A stretch of 64,000 bases of DNA from Azolla caroliniana (Eukaryota > Polypodiophyta): positions 12,586,001 through 12,650,000 of the forward strand of contig JBHGNT010000002.1 of the NCBI GenBank assembly GCA_043228905.1, read 5' to 3'. Positions 18,351 through 29,264 of the stretch are shown here, piece after piece (position 1 is the stretch's first letter; every line of letters begins with the position of its first letter). Under the pieces are notes generated by a model, which did not search any database, was not told where the DNA came from, and saw nothing but the letters and a program-made list of their open reading frames with translations. The position numbers and the translations under genes are program-made.

Positions 18351-19705
18351 TCTCCTATTCTATTTGTCAAAAAGAAAGATGAAACGTTACGCCTATGTAT
18401 CGACTATCGTGGGCTCAATCGAGTCACGGTTCGAAACTGCTATCCACTACCTCTAATCCCCGAACTCATCACGGTTCGAAACTGACTTCGGGCTAGGCAT
18501 ATATTCTCCAAAATCGATCTCAGAGGTGCCTACCACTTGGTGCGTATCAAGCTTGGAGATGAGTGGAAAACGACATTTCGAACCAGGTATTGGCATTTTG
18601 AATACATGGTAATGCCATTTGGTCTCACAAATGCTCCTGCCGTTTTCCAACATATGATGAATGACATCTTTCGAGAATATCTAGAACAATTTGTGGTCAT
18701 CTATCTCAACAACATACTTATCTTCTCACAGGACTACATAGAGCACATAAAACACGTTCACCTTATCTTGTCCAAACTTTGGGAACATGGACTTTATGTG
18801 AAACCTGAGAAGTGTGAGTTTGATCGAACTTTAGTTGAATTCCTCGTATATGTCATTTCATCTGATGGTCTCACTATGGATGAGAAGAAAGTCGAAACGG
18901 TTCAAGAGTGGGAAGTCCCCACCAGGGTCAAGGATGTGCAATCATTTTTGGGTTTTGCCAACTTCTATCATCGATTCATTCAAGGATTCTCTACATTGGC
19001 GCAACCACTTATAGCACTCACTCAGAAGGATTCCCCTTTTTGCTGGACTCCTACAACCCAACTAGCATCTGAGACACTAAAGAAAGCTTTTTCCTCGGCT
19101 CCGGTACTTCTACACCCAGATCTAACCAAACCATTTATGATCGAAATTGATGCCTCTGACTTCGCCATTAGTGCCATTCTCTCTCAATTAGATAACAATG
19201 GGATTCTTCATCCTGTTTCCTTTTATTCTCAGAAGTTCACACCTCTCGAGATCAACTACCTAGTTTATGACAAAGAACTCTCTGCCATTATTGCATCCTT
19301 TGAAGAATGGTGTCCTTACTTAGCAAGCGCCCAACACTGTGTCCAGGTGGTGACTGATCATAGGAACCTCGTCTACTTCACCGCTGCTTGCATTTTGAAC
19401 TGGAGGCAAGCACGATGGTCAACCTTCTTGGCTAACTACAATGGACATTTTGGCATTGCAAAAACTTTGGAGTTAATTTCTGGAAGTTATTGGTGGCCGC
19501 AACCGTGGCAACTTGCTAAACAATTTGTGAAAACATGTGATACATGTGCCCACACCAAAGCAGTACATCATCGTTCCTATGGTCTACTTCAACCTTTGTG
19601 AATTCCAAGTAGGCCATGGGCCTCCATCTCGACGGATTTTATCACCAACCTTCCCGACATTGAGGGATTAATTTCAGTATTGGTGGTGGTGGATAGATTC
19701 ACAAA
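18294..19705 (+). pseudogene. G4 reverse transcriptase, RNase H and integrase start
   Basis: RT begins with GFIRHSKS and continues through LCIDYRGLN, a TGA near 18484, IDLRGAYH and MPFGLTNAPAVFQ. The catalytic box reads YLNN (near 18702) instead of YLDD, so both active-site Asp are lost. RNase H retains IDASDFAI and VTDHRNL. A deletion joins RNase H to the integrase finger (CDTCAHTK); integrase then ends at [12 protein letters not shown] lies at 19599-19601. Confidence 0.85.
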
Positions 19706-19964
19706 GACCCAGTATCTAAGACTCAGTATGTAAGACTTGGCATGCAAGAATTAGTATGCTTGATATTATAGTATGTAAGACTTGGCATGAGCATGCTTCT
19801 CATGCATCACAACATGTATAAAAAGGGTTGATCTCCCTTGTTAACATCAAGGAGATCAACACCAATCATGGAATAGATACTTTTACTCATTGTCATCAAC
19901 TTCTTGATCTCCCTATCTCATAAACTTCCCCATCTCTTTTATCTCCAATTATTCATCCGTGACA
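19706..19964 (+). repeat. G4 right LTR copy
   Basis: 259 bp, matches the left LTR but has only four of its seven 14 bp repeats and lacks the first 7 nt. It joins integrase coding sequence directly, without a polypurine tract. Confidence 0.75.
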
Positions 19965-22900
19965 GTACCCCTCCCCTCACTTTTTTCAAATTTACACCTC
20001 ACTTTTTTCACTTTTTTTAATTTTCTTGTTTTACCCCTTCCTCTTGTTTTCCCATTCCCATTTTATGCCTCCCTCTTTCACTAAATTTATTCTACCCCTC
20101 TCCCCTTATTTTCTAAATTTTACCCCTCCTTCCTTCTCTCTTAAATCTTATTCTTCTCCGCCTTTGTTTCTTCTAAATCTCACTTCATTAATTTTATTGT
20201 AGTCCTCCCCCTTATTTCTAATTTTTGTTTCCTACCCCACCACCTTTTATTCTTCTTAATCTCACTATATCCTTTCCTCCTTCAATTTAATTTCCATTCT
20301 ACCCCCCTTCTCAATTTCACTTCCTACTCCTCCCCCTTCTAAATTCATGCTTTCTACACCTCCCCTCTGATACACCCCTCCGTTTTTCAAAAATGTCTAT
20401 AAAATCTTTTTCTAACCCCCTTAACTCCCACATCACACATTTTCAAATTACCCATAAAATCTTTTACCCCCCACCAAATCCTTCACCCACGCTAAACTCC
20501 CGCATCATAAAATTTGAAACCTATCTCGCTCGCTCCCTCCTTCTCTCTCTCTCTTTTATCCCTTATCTTCCCTATATAAACACCTATAATTCTACATGGC
20601 CATGTGCACTAATCAGCTCCTTGGGAGCGAAACTAGTTTGCCACATCGACCATTTATTTGTATTACCTTTTAACTTTCTTAATATGAGTTACTTTTTAGT
20701 ATCTGTCTCTGTGAAAACTTTGTACATATTTCTCTCTCTCTATCTCTCTCTCTCTCTCCTTCACTCACATTTATATTCTTTAACCCTCACTCTCATTCTC
20801 CCTCTCACATACACCCACCCATTGTATACCGCTCATACCCCTTGTATCGACCTCACGGTCTAGAACTCCTCCCCCTATTTTCTAAGTATGCCACTTCCTA
20901 GATTTAGGTTTATGTTTTAATCTTATTATCGGTTTTATGTTTACTTTTAATATTAGTAATTAACTCCCTTCCCCTATTCCTAATCATGCCTCTCCCACCA
21001 AGTGTGTCAAATGATTTGGGTGTGCTCAAATTGTTCTTGGTGTTTCTTCACTTCATTCCATCTTCATCTTGCGCTTAATTATAAACCTCTTTCTCTTACC
21101 TCTACCCGTCCATGGTCTACCATTCCGCACTCCTTGTCACGACCGTATGGTCGACGAATGAACCTAAACCCTTACATTCTACAGAGGCCCATGTATCGGG
21201 GATAGGCACCCACAATGAGATAGCATAGTCAACCACCGAGCCGTCGTTCATGACGAGTGCCCTTGTAATGGCTTCATGAACATCTCTCGCTTCCCCACAC
21301 ATCCCAACCTTCCCCCTCACATGTCTCGCATTGTAAGCATAAGACTACATTAAGTAGCCATGCATTTCTTAATTTGAATTTATTCCCTTCCATTCTCTTA
21401 TAGTAACATGCAGGGGACTACAATTTTGGTAGCCATCATTGAATTCAACCATATCCTCTCCTTTGTTACCCCTCCCTAAATTTACCTATTTTCCACCATA
21501 CCCCTCCCCCCACCTTTTTAAAGTAACGTCCTACCCATCCCTTTACTTTCTCTTAATTACATTTCATACCCCTCCCCTCATTTTTTACAGATTTACCCCT
21601 CTACGCCTCACTTTTTTCACTTTTTTAAATTTTCTTGTGTATGGATGAGCTCCTTAGGAGTAAAACTAGTTTGCCACATTGACCATTTCTTTGTATTACC
21701 TTATAAGTTTCTTAATATGAATTACTTTCTATTCTCTCTCTCTCTCTCTCTTCTTCAATCACATTTCTATTCTTTAACTCTCAGTCTCATTATCCCTCTC
21801 ACCTACACCCACTAAGTGTATTCTACTCACACCCCTTGTATTGACCTCAAGGTCTACAACTCATCCCCCTATTTTTTGAAAGTATGCCACTCCCGACCTC
21901 CCCTATTTCTTATTAAGCTTGTACGTATATTTGTATAGATTTAGGTTTATGTTTTAATCTTATTATCGGTTTAATTTTAGTTTTAATATTAGTAATTAAC
22001 CTCCTTCCCCTATTCCTAATCACGCCTGTCCCACTAGTTATGTCAAACCTCTTTCCATCTTTGTCTCGCGCTTAATCATAAACCTCTTTCTCTTACCTCT
22101 ACCCGTTAATGATATACCATACCGCACTCCTTGTTACGACCATATGGTCACCGAACAAACCTAACCCCTTACATTCTATGGAGGCCTATGTATCGGGGAT
22201 AGGCACCCACAACGAGATAGCATCGTTAACCACCGAGCCCTCATTCATGCTGAGTGCCCTTACAAAACGTTACATGGCATTGCAATGGCGTCATCGACAT
22301 CTCTCGCTTCCCTTGGCTTCCCAATATTCCCCCTCATATATCTCTCATTGTAAGCATGACACTGCATTATGTGGTCATGCATTTCTTAATTTGAATTTAT
22401 TTCCCTCCTCTTTCTTATAGTAACATGCACGAGACTACCATTTTGGTAGCCAGCATTGTAGTCGACCATATCCTCTCCTTTGTTGATTTATTTTGTTATT
22501 TTACTTCGATTCCTCCATTATTTTACCTATTTTCCACCATACCCCTCCCCCCACCTTTTCAAATTAACCTCCTACCCCTGCCTTTACTTTCTCTTAATTA
22601 CCCTCATACCCTTCCCGTCACGTTTTTCAAATTTACTCCTGTGTCCCTCACTTTTTTCACTTTTTTAAATTTTCTAGTTTTACCCCTACCTCTTGTTTTC
22701 CCATTCTCATTCTATGCCTCCCTCTTTCACTAACTTTATTCTACCCCTCCCCCCTTATTTTCTAATATTTTAACCCTCCTCCCGTCTCTCTTAAATCTTA
22801 GTCTACTCCTCCTCCTTTGTTTCTTCTAAATCTCACTTTAGTAATTTTATTGTAGTTCTTCCCCCTTATTTCTAAATTTTGTTTCCGACCCCTCCCTCTT

Positions 22901-23160
22901 TTATTCTTCTTAATCTCACTCTATCCGTTCCTCCAATTTAAATTCCACTCTTCCACCCCTCTCAACTTCACTCCCTAGCCCTCCCCCCTTACTTCTAAAG
23001 TCATGCGTTCTACACCTCCCGTCTCATACACCCCTCCCTTTTTTAAAAATGTCAATAAAATTGTAACTCCCAGATCACACATTTACAAATTAGCCATAAA
23101 ATCTTTTACCCCTCACCAAATCCTTCACCCCCGCTAAAGTCCCACATCATAAAATTTGAA

Positions 23161-23194
<34 letters not shown>

Positions 23195-23410
23195 TTTATC
23201 CCTTATCTTCCCTATATAAACACCTCAAACTCTACATGGTCGTGTGCACTGTTGAGCTCTTTGGGAGTGAAACTAGTTTGCCACATCGACCAATTCTTTG
23301 TATTACCTTTTAAGTTGCTCAATATAAATTACTTTTTAATATCTCTCTCTCTCTCTAATCTTAATACATATTTCTTTCTCTATCCTTTTTTTTCTTTTTT
23401 TATTGTAATT
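19965..23410. repeat. Pyrimidine-rich tandem array, unit about 1.6 kb
   Basis: The plus strand is strongly C/T-rich over 3.4 kb. Landmarks recur in order: ACTTTTTTCACTTTTTT at 20001, 21611 and 22651; AAACTAGTTTGCCACAT at about 20630, 21665 and 23268; GGTTTATGTTTTAATC at 20906 and 21943; ATGTATCGGGGATAGGC at about 21190 and 22190; CATGCATTTCTTAATTTG at 21359 and 22375. So there is a full unit (about 1.6 kb), a second with about 0.57 kb deleted, and a third truncated one. TATATAAACACC lies near 20572 and 23211. No protein homology is seen. It could be a satellite or a run of long LTR-like repeats. Confidence 0.7.
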
Positions 23411-23447
23411 AACTTACCCTAATGGTAAGTCGTTTACACTACTAAAA
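23411..23447 (+). repeat. tRNA-like module, left half (A-box side)
   Basis: TACCCTAATGG (23415-23425) fits the pol III A box with one mismatch. The module continues at 28855, after C2, with a perfect T-arm. The A-to-B spacing, once C2 is discounted, is normal for a tRNA-derived SINE head. Confidence 0.55.
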
Positions 23448-23861
23448 TGAAAAGAATGACGTGCGGAAGCAAAATAGGAAAAACGAACAACAGAAAACGC
23501 AGGTTTAATGGAAAGCTTAGGTCTTCACTATACGCGCAGGAGAGATAGAGAGAGAGTAACACAAGAACTTAAATTTGAAAAATAATACTCAATCTGTACA
23601 TAGGATGTGCTCAGTGAGCACTTTTATACAAGCCCTGACAGTGGGCTGACACAAGTACTGACAGTACTTGACTGCTCATAAATGAGCCTCGACACTTACT
23701 CCCAAAACTATTCCTTACGAGGAATATCTTTCTAACGGCCTTCTGGTCTACGCATTGATACGGCCTTTCTATGCACCAGTCTGCGTACCGGTTTTTTGCA
23801 CCTAGTCTACGCACTGGTTACGCATCGTATTACGCACAAATGTTCAGCTTGTCTCTCAACA
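23448..23861 (-). repeat. C2 3' LTR
   Basis: 414 bp, TGTTGAGA to TTTTCA on the minus strand. A polypurine tract, GAGCTTGAGGGGGAC (complement at 23862-23876), abuts it. Confidence 0.92.
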
Positions 23862-23876
23862 GTCCCCCTCAAGCTC
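23862..23876 (-). other. C2 polypurine tract
   Basis: On the minus strand GAGCTTGAGGGGGAC directly precedes the LTR start TGTTGAGA. C3 and C5 have close variants of it before their LTRs. Confidence 0.8.
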
Positions 23877-23957
23877 AACTTGAGGTTCCGCCTGCTCTGC
23901 CGAACCTACTCTCCGGCTTCTTCTAGCTCCACGCCTCGCTCGCGCTCCTTGGCCTGT

Positions 23958-24428
23958 TCAACTCCACGCGCTTCGACCCTTCTGGTCGACTTGTCTACTC
24001 CCACGGCCCTTCACAGATCCCTTGATGTCGCGGTGTTGGCGCTTCTCCTGCTGCCTTCTTTTCCACTTGGCCCTCAGTTGATTCAGTGTATCTGAATCAA
24101 ACATCCGAACCGACTCGGCTACCTCCGATCGGTTTTCGCTCTCGTCCGAGCTCTCATCCGAGTTGGCTGTCTCCAACTCGTCTCCGGTCTTCTCGCTCTT
24201 GACGGCGTCATCTCCCCCATGCCTGGTTGGCTTTGGCTCTTTCTTTCGGCTACTCCCCTTGTGTCCGCTTTCGGACTCTTCCGCAGATCTGCTCTCGGCT
24301 TCTTCAGCCGATCCGAGGTCTTTTCCGCTCCTTTCCTGCTCCCTTTTGTGGTCATCTGGGACGTTTCTCCCCCTCAAGTTCGGCACGTCGAAGTGACGCA
24401 ACCCAACCGCACCCGAAAATTGCCGCAA
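23958..24428 (-). CDS. C2 charged C-terminal extension of pol
   Basis: In frame with RNase H. The usual copia end (TKPL...GLRHFDVPNLRG) is passed near 24370 and the frame stays open for about 120 further codons. This part is Ser/Glu/Lys-rich: acidic SAEEAES and NSDESSDESEN segments, then a basic LRAKWKRRQQEKRQ stretch, ending SAWS at a TGA (23958-23960). Copia pol normally stops soon after RNase H, so this is either a real extra domain or read-through after loss of a stop. Another copy of the family would settle it. Confidence 0.55.
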   Translation of the reverse strand: MRQFSGAVGLRHFDVPNLRGRNVPDDHKREQERSGKDLGSAEEAESRSAEESESGHKGSSRKKEPKPTRHGGDDAVKSEKTGDELETANSDESSDESENRSEVAESVRMFDSDTLNQLRAKWKRRQQEKRQHRDIKGSVKGRGSRQVDQKGRSAWS

Positions 24429-25979
24429 CTTGTCCAGACCAAGAGGCTTGGTGAAGATGTCGGCGGTTTGTCGATCCGTCGGAACATATTGAAGTTCGAC
24501 TGCACCAGAAAGGACACGCTCTCAGACAAAATGGTAGTGCACCTCAATGTGCTTGGTCCGTGCGTGGAAGACGGGGTTATTCGCGAGTTGGATGCTGCTG
24601 AGGTTGTCGCAGTAGATCGTCGTTGGATCGGACACCTCCTCCTGTAGATCCTTAAGTAGCCGCTTCAACCAAATGGCTTCGCATGTTGCGACAGCCGCTC
24701 CTCTATACTCGGCTTCGGTGCTCGACAGTGCAACTGTCGGTTGCTTCTTGCGACTCCACGCTATCGTGGCACTCCCAAGAGAGAACGCATGTCCGGACGT
24801 GGATCGGCGATCGGCGACATTGACGGCCCAGTCGGCATCAGTGTAGCCGACCAACTGCGGGGTTGTATCAGTCTGATATAGTAGTCTGCGGTCCTTAGTG
24901 CCGCTTACGTACCGCAGTACGCGTTGTGCACAGTGAAGGTGCTCCTCGGTAGGTCGCGCCATGAATTGACTGATCACCCCGACTGGATAACTGAGATCGG
25001 GTCGGGTGATGGTCAAGTAGATAAGGCTTCCGACAACTTGTCGGAACCTTGTCGGATCGCAAACCTTGCCGGAATTGGGGCGAAGCTTGACAGTTCTGTC
25101 CAGAGGAGTCGAGACGGACTTACAGTCTGCCATCCCGAATTTGAAGAGCATATTCAGCGTGTAATGACGTTGGCTGATTAGTATGCCTTCGGGGGTGAGG
25201 ATCACTTCGATCCCGAGGAAGTAATGAAGGTCCCCCAGATCCTTCATGTCGAATGATGCCGCAAGCTAGAGCTTCACGCAGTTGATTTCACCTAGGTCGG
25301 CGCTAGTGATGACCAAGTCATCAACATAGAGTAAAATACTGACCGGCCCGAGTCGACCTTTCCGAATGAACAATGAGGAGTCCGATTTTGACGTCGCAAA
25401 GCCCATTCGACGTAGCCGATGCGTGATTTTCGCATTCCAGGCACGCGGGGCTTGCTTCAGTCCGTAAAGGGACTTCTTCAATCGGCATACTGCCGACGTG
25501 TTCGGTCCGGAGTGAAATCCGGGGGGCTGAACCATGTACACTTGGTCCTCAAGCTCACCTTGTAGGAATGCATTCTTTACATCCATTTGATGTAGATGCC
25601 ACCCCTTGGCTGCGGCTACTGCGAGCAAAACACAGACTGTCGTCATCTTTGTGACCGGCACGAACGTCTCATCGTAGTCGATGCCGTGTTTCTGCGCGTA
25701 GCCTTTTGCCACTAACCGGGCCTTGTATCGGTTGACCGAGCCGTCGGTGCTATACTTAACTTTGTACACCCACCTACATCCGATCGGCTTCACACCCTTC
25801 GGTGCGTCAACCAGGTCCCAGGTCTCGTTTTCCGCCAATGCGTGCATCTCTTCCTCCATCGCGGCGCGCCAATTCGCATCCTTCGCCGCTTCTGCATAGC
25901 TCTCCGGCTCACGCACTTCTGCTACAGGGGTCATGTACGCATAGTGATGCGCCATGTACTCATTGTATCCGTACCGCAC
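24429..25979 (-). pseudogene. C2 reverse transcriptase and RNase H
   Basis: Opens with the copia linker YGYNEYMAHHYA, then KARLVAKGYAQK, MDVKNAFLQGEL, SLYGLKQAPRAW and the intact catalytic box YVDD near 25300. TAG at 25266-25268 interrupts. RNase H follows in frame (GYTDADWA, STEAEYRGAA, YCDNLSS), broken by TGA at 24522-24524, which stands for an Arg. Apart from the two stops the domains look whole. Confidence 0.9.
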
Positions 25980-26656
25980 AACTGGGTTCTTTTGGCGGGT
26001 AGATCAGCGCAATCGGTCATTTGCCGATGTCGAGGTCTTCTCGGCCGATGCGGACTTCGTTCCTGAAGGCTCGTCGCCGCTTCCCTCGAAGTCGGACTCA
26101 CGTCGGTCCACCCGTTCCTATCCGTGCCGGAATCCGACACCTTCTTCTTCCCTTTCTCATCGCGCGTAAGCCGTCTCCTCGGCTTCCTACGCGGGGAATG
26201 CACGGCCGAGTCTCCACTACTCGCCGGCTCTTCATCGGACTGGTCGTACCGAATCAATCGTCCATTCGGTCCACTTAACCGAACCGAAATCGGACTCTCT
26301 TCGGGGGTCCCGATTTCAAGCTCAGTCGGAGGCACCTCGGCCTCGCTGTCCTCATCGTCAGAACTCGGATTGGAGGTGAGGTCCGGAGTCGGAGGCAAGT
26401 ACCAGGACCTGGACTCATCAAACACAACGTCGCGGCTCACGCGCGGTTGTTTGGTGCGCGGGTTATAGCACTTATAACCCTTCTACTCGTCCGAATAGCC
26501 GACCAAGATACACTTCTCGGCTTTTGCGTCCAACTTCCTCCTTTTCTCCTTTGGCACATGTACATATGCAATGCTACCGAAAACTCGTGAGTGTCGCAAG
26601 TTCGGCTTTGTTCCAAAGTATAGCTCATGTGCCGACACTTTTTCTCCGATCCGGTT
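25980..26656 (-). pseudogene. C2 integrase C-terminus and integrase-RT linker
   Basis: Begins after the TAG at 26657-26659 with the integrase C-terminal part (GSIAYVHVPKEKRRKLD, GYSDE, YNPRT). A second TAG lies near 26488. The linker contains DVVFDESRSWY, then an acidic and later Arg-rich low-complexity stretch. A frameshift near 25960 separates it from RT. Confidence 0.8.
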
Positions 26657-27700
26657 CTAGATGTATACAGCGGTTCTTACCGCCTTGGCCCAATAGAACC
26701 TAGGCAAGCTCTTCTCCTCCAGCATTGCACGTGCAACTTCCACAACTGACCGATTTTTTCTCTCGGCCACGCCGTTTTGCTCCGGCGTGTATCTACAACT
26801 GAAATCACGCCGAATTCCCATCTGTTGTAGATAACCGTTGAATTGACCGGAAAAGTATTCTTTTCCGCCATCCAACCGCAGGCACTTGATCTTTCTTCCT
26901 GTTTCCGTTTCCACGAACCCTTTGAGGTCCCGGAAACAGTCGAAGACTTCGCTTTTCCTCTCAATGAGGTAGATCCACGTGTGCTGCATGTAGTCGTCGA
27001 TGAAGGAGACAAAATATCGGCTCCCGCCAAGACTAACGTTTTGTGTCGGCCCCCACACGTCAGAGTGTATCAAGTCTAGCTTATTCCGGCTCCGATTACG
27101 CTCGTTTGGGAAAGGAAGTCGGTGTTGCTTCCCAAGCTGGCAGGCTTCACAAATTTGTGCCTTCCGGCCACTAAATTTGGGCAATCCAAACACCACTTGT
27201 TTTGATTGCAAATCTTGAAGTCGTTGGTAGTTGACATGGCCTATCCGTTTGTGCCATAAGTCGATGTCCGACTCGACTTTTTGTCCCTTCGCGAACATTG
27301 CGGTGCCACCGTCAGTAGAGTCGAGGATAAACATCCTCCCATCTCTGCGCCCTTGCGCAATAATACGGCCTTCTTCCTCAATGAAGCACCCAACATGCGT
27401 AAACCGAACCTGCATCCCCTGGTCGACGATCTGCCCGACCGACACCAAATTCTTCGTGATGGTCGGGACGTGTAACACATTCATAAGTTTCCCTTTCTGC
27501 CCGACATGGCTCAAGGGAACTTCATCGACATTCATGATCGGATGCGGAGTGTCGTCTCCAGTTGCGACTACTCTTGGTTGCGTCGGTTTCTCAAGGTATG
27601 AGAACCACTCCTTATGGAACATCATGTGGTTTGACGCGCCGGAGTTGACATACCACACCTCGTCTGATTTTGGGGTGGACTGTTTCATTGAGTTTGCGTA
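26657..27700 (-). pseudogene. C2 protease and integrase
   Basis: Protease has VNSGASNHM, so the catalytic Asp of DSGA is Asn. Integrase has the HHCC finger (LWHKRIGHVN...CEACQLGK), core Asp in HSDVWGP, second Asp in RLDGGKEY (usually DNGGEY) and Glu in QNGVAERKNR, 35 residues on. The nucleocapsid knuckle expected upstream is missing: a frame change near 27760 joins gag to this frame without it. Confidence 0.88.
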
Positions 27701-27758
27701 CCGACTCGCCTCGTCCGGCACGACCACAGGGCCTTTCTCCCTCCGTGTACAACATCTT

Positions 27759-28358
27759 TCAATCAGTGTGCGTGCTCGTCGACGCACCTGCGTGGTTCTC
27801 CTCTACCAGGACCATCGACTGTAAGTCGAAAAAGGACGGCGTATTCTCCCGGGTACACACTGCAGTTCGGAACGCCCCGAACTTTGACGCCAAACCCCCG
27901 AGACAGACCTGGACCATCTCGCTTTCCTCGATGTTCACATCGATGGAAGCTAAGGAGTCGCATATGTCCTTAATCCTCAAGGTATAGTTAGCCACCGACA
28001 AATCGCGTTGTCGTAGGTTGCTCAACTCCTGTCGAAGCTAAAGCTTCCTGGTTGTGGTGCTCGCGGCGAAAATCTTCGTTAGATTTTCCCATGCACCCTT
28101 CGGCGTTTTTGCATCCCGAACGTAGCGTACCAGTTGTTCACCCACACAAGACGTGAAGCAGTATAGCACTCTGCTCGCCGATTGTTCCCATGTTGGGAAG
28201 TCTTTGTGTGTCGAATCGGGTGCTATGTCATTTGCTCCATCGACATAGCTCCAGTAACCATGTCCGAGCAGGTACTGGTGCATCTTGTAGGACCAAGATG
28301 CGTAGTTGGTTCTGTCGAGCTTCTCTGTTGGAAGCGAGCTAGCCATTCCTCTGTCCAT
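27759..28358 (-). pseudogene. C2 gag
   Basis: Copia gag starting at about 28343 (MASSLPTEKLDRTNYASW), with the UBN2-type features LLGHGYWSYVDG, TPKGAWENL and later VQVCLGGLASKF. TAG at 28038-28040 follows TTTRKL. The frame ends at 27759-27761 without a zinc knuckle. Confidence 0.88.
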
Positions 28359-28428
28359 CGTTTTCCTTGTTCTTCTTCGTTGGTTTTTCCTTCAAGCAAA
28401 GTCAGTTGCAGAGGTTCTCAACCCTCGC

Positions 28429-28440
28429 GCTCTGATACCA
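28429..28440 (-). other. C2 primer-binding site (tRNA-iMet)
   Basis: Complement TGGTATCAGAGC abuts the 5' LTR exactly and is the consensus copia site. Confidence 0.9.
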
Positions 28441-28854
28441 TGAAAAGAATGACGTGTGGAAGCAATATAGGAAAAACAAACAACAGAAAACGCAGGTTTA
28501 ATGGAAAGCTTCGGTCTTCACTGTACGCGCAGGAGAGACAGAGAGAGAGTAACACAAGAACTTAAATTCGAAAAATAATACTCAATTTGTTCATAGGATG
28601 TGCTCAGTGAGCACTTTTATACAAGCCCTGACAGTGGGCTGGCACAAGTACTGATAGTACTTGACTTCTCATAAATGAGCCTCGACACTTACTCCCAAAA
28701 CTATTCCTTACGAGGAATATCTTTCTAACGGCCTTCTGGTCTACGCACTGATACGGCCTTTCTACGCACCGGTCTGCGTACCGGTTTTATGCACCTAGTC
28801 TACGCACTAGGTACGCATTGTATTACACACAAATGTTGAGCTTGTCTCTCAACA
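28441..28854 (-). repeat. C2 5' LTR
   Basis: 414 bp, same length as the 3' LTR, followed by target duplication TAAAA at 28855-28859. Confidence 0.92.
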
Positions 28855-28885
28855 TAAAACTACATCTTGGGTTCGAAACCCAATT
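28855..28885 (+). repeat. tRNA-like module, right half (B box / T-arm)
   Basis: GGTTCGAAACC at 28870-28880 is a perfect B box. It sits in a T-arm with stem TTGGG/CCCAA (28867-28871 and 28879-28883) and a 7 nt loop. Its left half is at 23411-23447. Confidence 0.6.
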
Positions 28886-29264
28886 TTCTCACCTCTCTAT
28901 TGCACTATATGTATATCTTATTTCAGTAGATGCCATCGGGGAATGTAGGGGTTGAACCCATGAACAACTGGTCTCCATTGGGCTACATTCATCTGGGCTC
29001 TCTCTCTCTCTCTTGTTTCACTCCAGCCATCATTATTTACATTCTATAGCTCATTCGAAAGCTCTTTCAAACAGCTTTCTTAGGAGTGTTCATTTACTAA
29101 ATTCCGTTATCGTGGCGAGAAGTTATGAGCATTTTCGTTCGCATCCATCTTGAACCCACGGCTCCTCAAACGCAAGGTAGATTTTGATGCCCTAAATCAA
29201 GTGAAATGTACATGTTCTCTCTCCCTCTCTCCCTCTCTCTCTTCTCATAGGGTTCAGTCCTACA
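28886..29264. other. Intergenic, no gene seen
   Basis: Contains a minus-strand pair resembling A and B boxes (TAGCCCAATGG and GGTTCAACCCC, about 28938-28975), but spaced too closely for a tRNA. CT microsatellites lie at 28998-29010 and 29215-29240. The 5' end of LINE L-A probably lies in the second half. Confidence 0.45.

Larger units (their letters stand above)
16218..19964 (+). mobile_element. G4: decayed Ty3/gypsy element of sushi/chromovirus-like type
   Basis: Two similar terminal repeats (16218-16524 and 19706-19964) enclose gag, protease, RT, RNase H and the start of integrase. Integrase stops at VVVDRFTK, where the right repeat begins, so most of integrase and the normal 3' end are deleted. 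No matching target duplication is seen. It is unrelated in sequence to G0-G3 and carries many stops and frameshifts. Confidence 0.85.
23448..28854 (-). mobile_element. C2: Ty1/copia retrotransposon, full length, defective
   Basis: 5407 bp with two 414 bp LTRs and target duplication TAAAA (23443-23447 and 28855-28859). Coding is on the minus strand from gag (28358) to RNase H and an unusual C-terminal extension ending at 23958. I count about 22 differences between the LTRs, so it is older than C1 or G1. Several stops, a frameshift, loss of the nucleocapsid knuckle and a mutated protease Asp make it inactive. Confidence 0.95.

Noticed and set aside
20393-20863. 156-codon frame with hydrophobic composition in the pyrimidine array
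   Set aside because: Arises from C/T-rich DNA; not kept in the other units of the array.
28938-28975. Minus-strand TAGCCCAATGG and GGTTCAACCCC as a tRNA gene
   Set aside because: The boxes are only about 16 nt apart and no acceptor or anticodon arm can be drawn.
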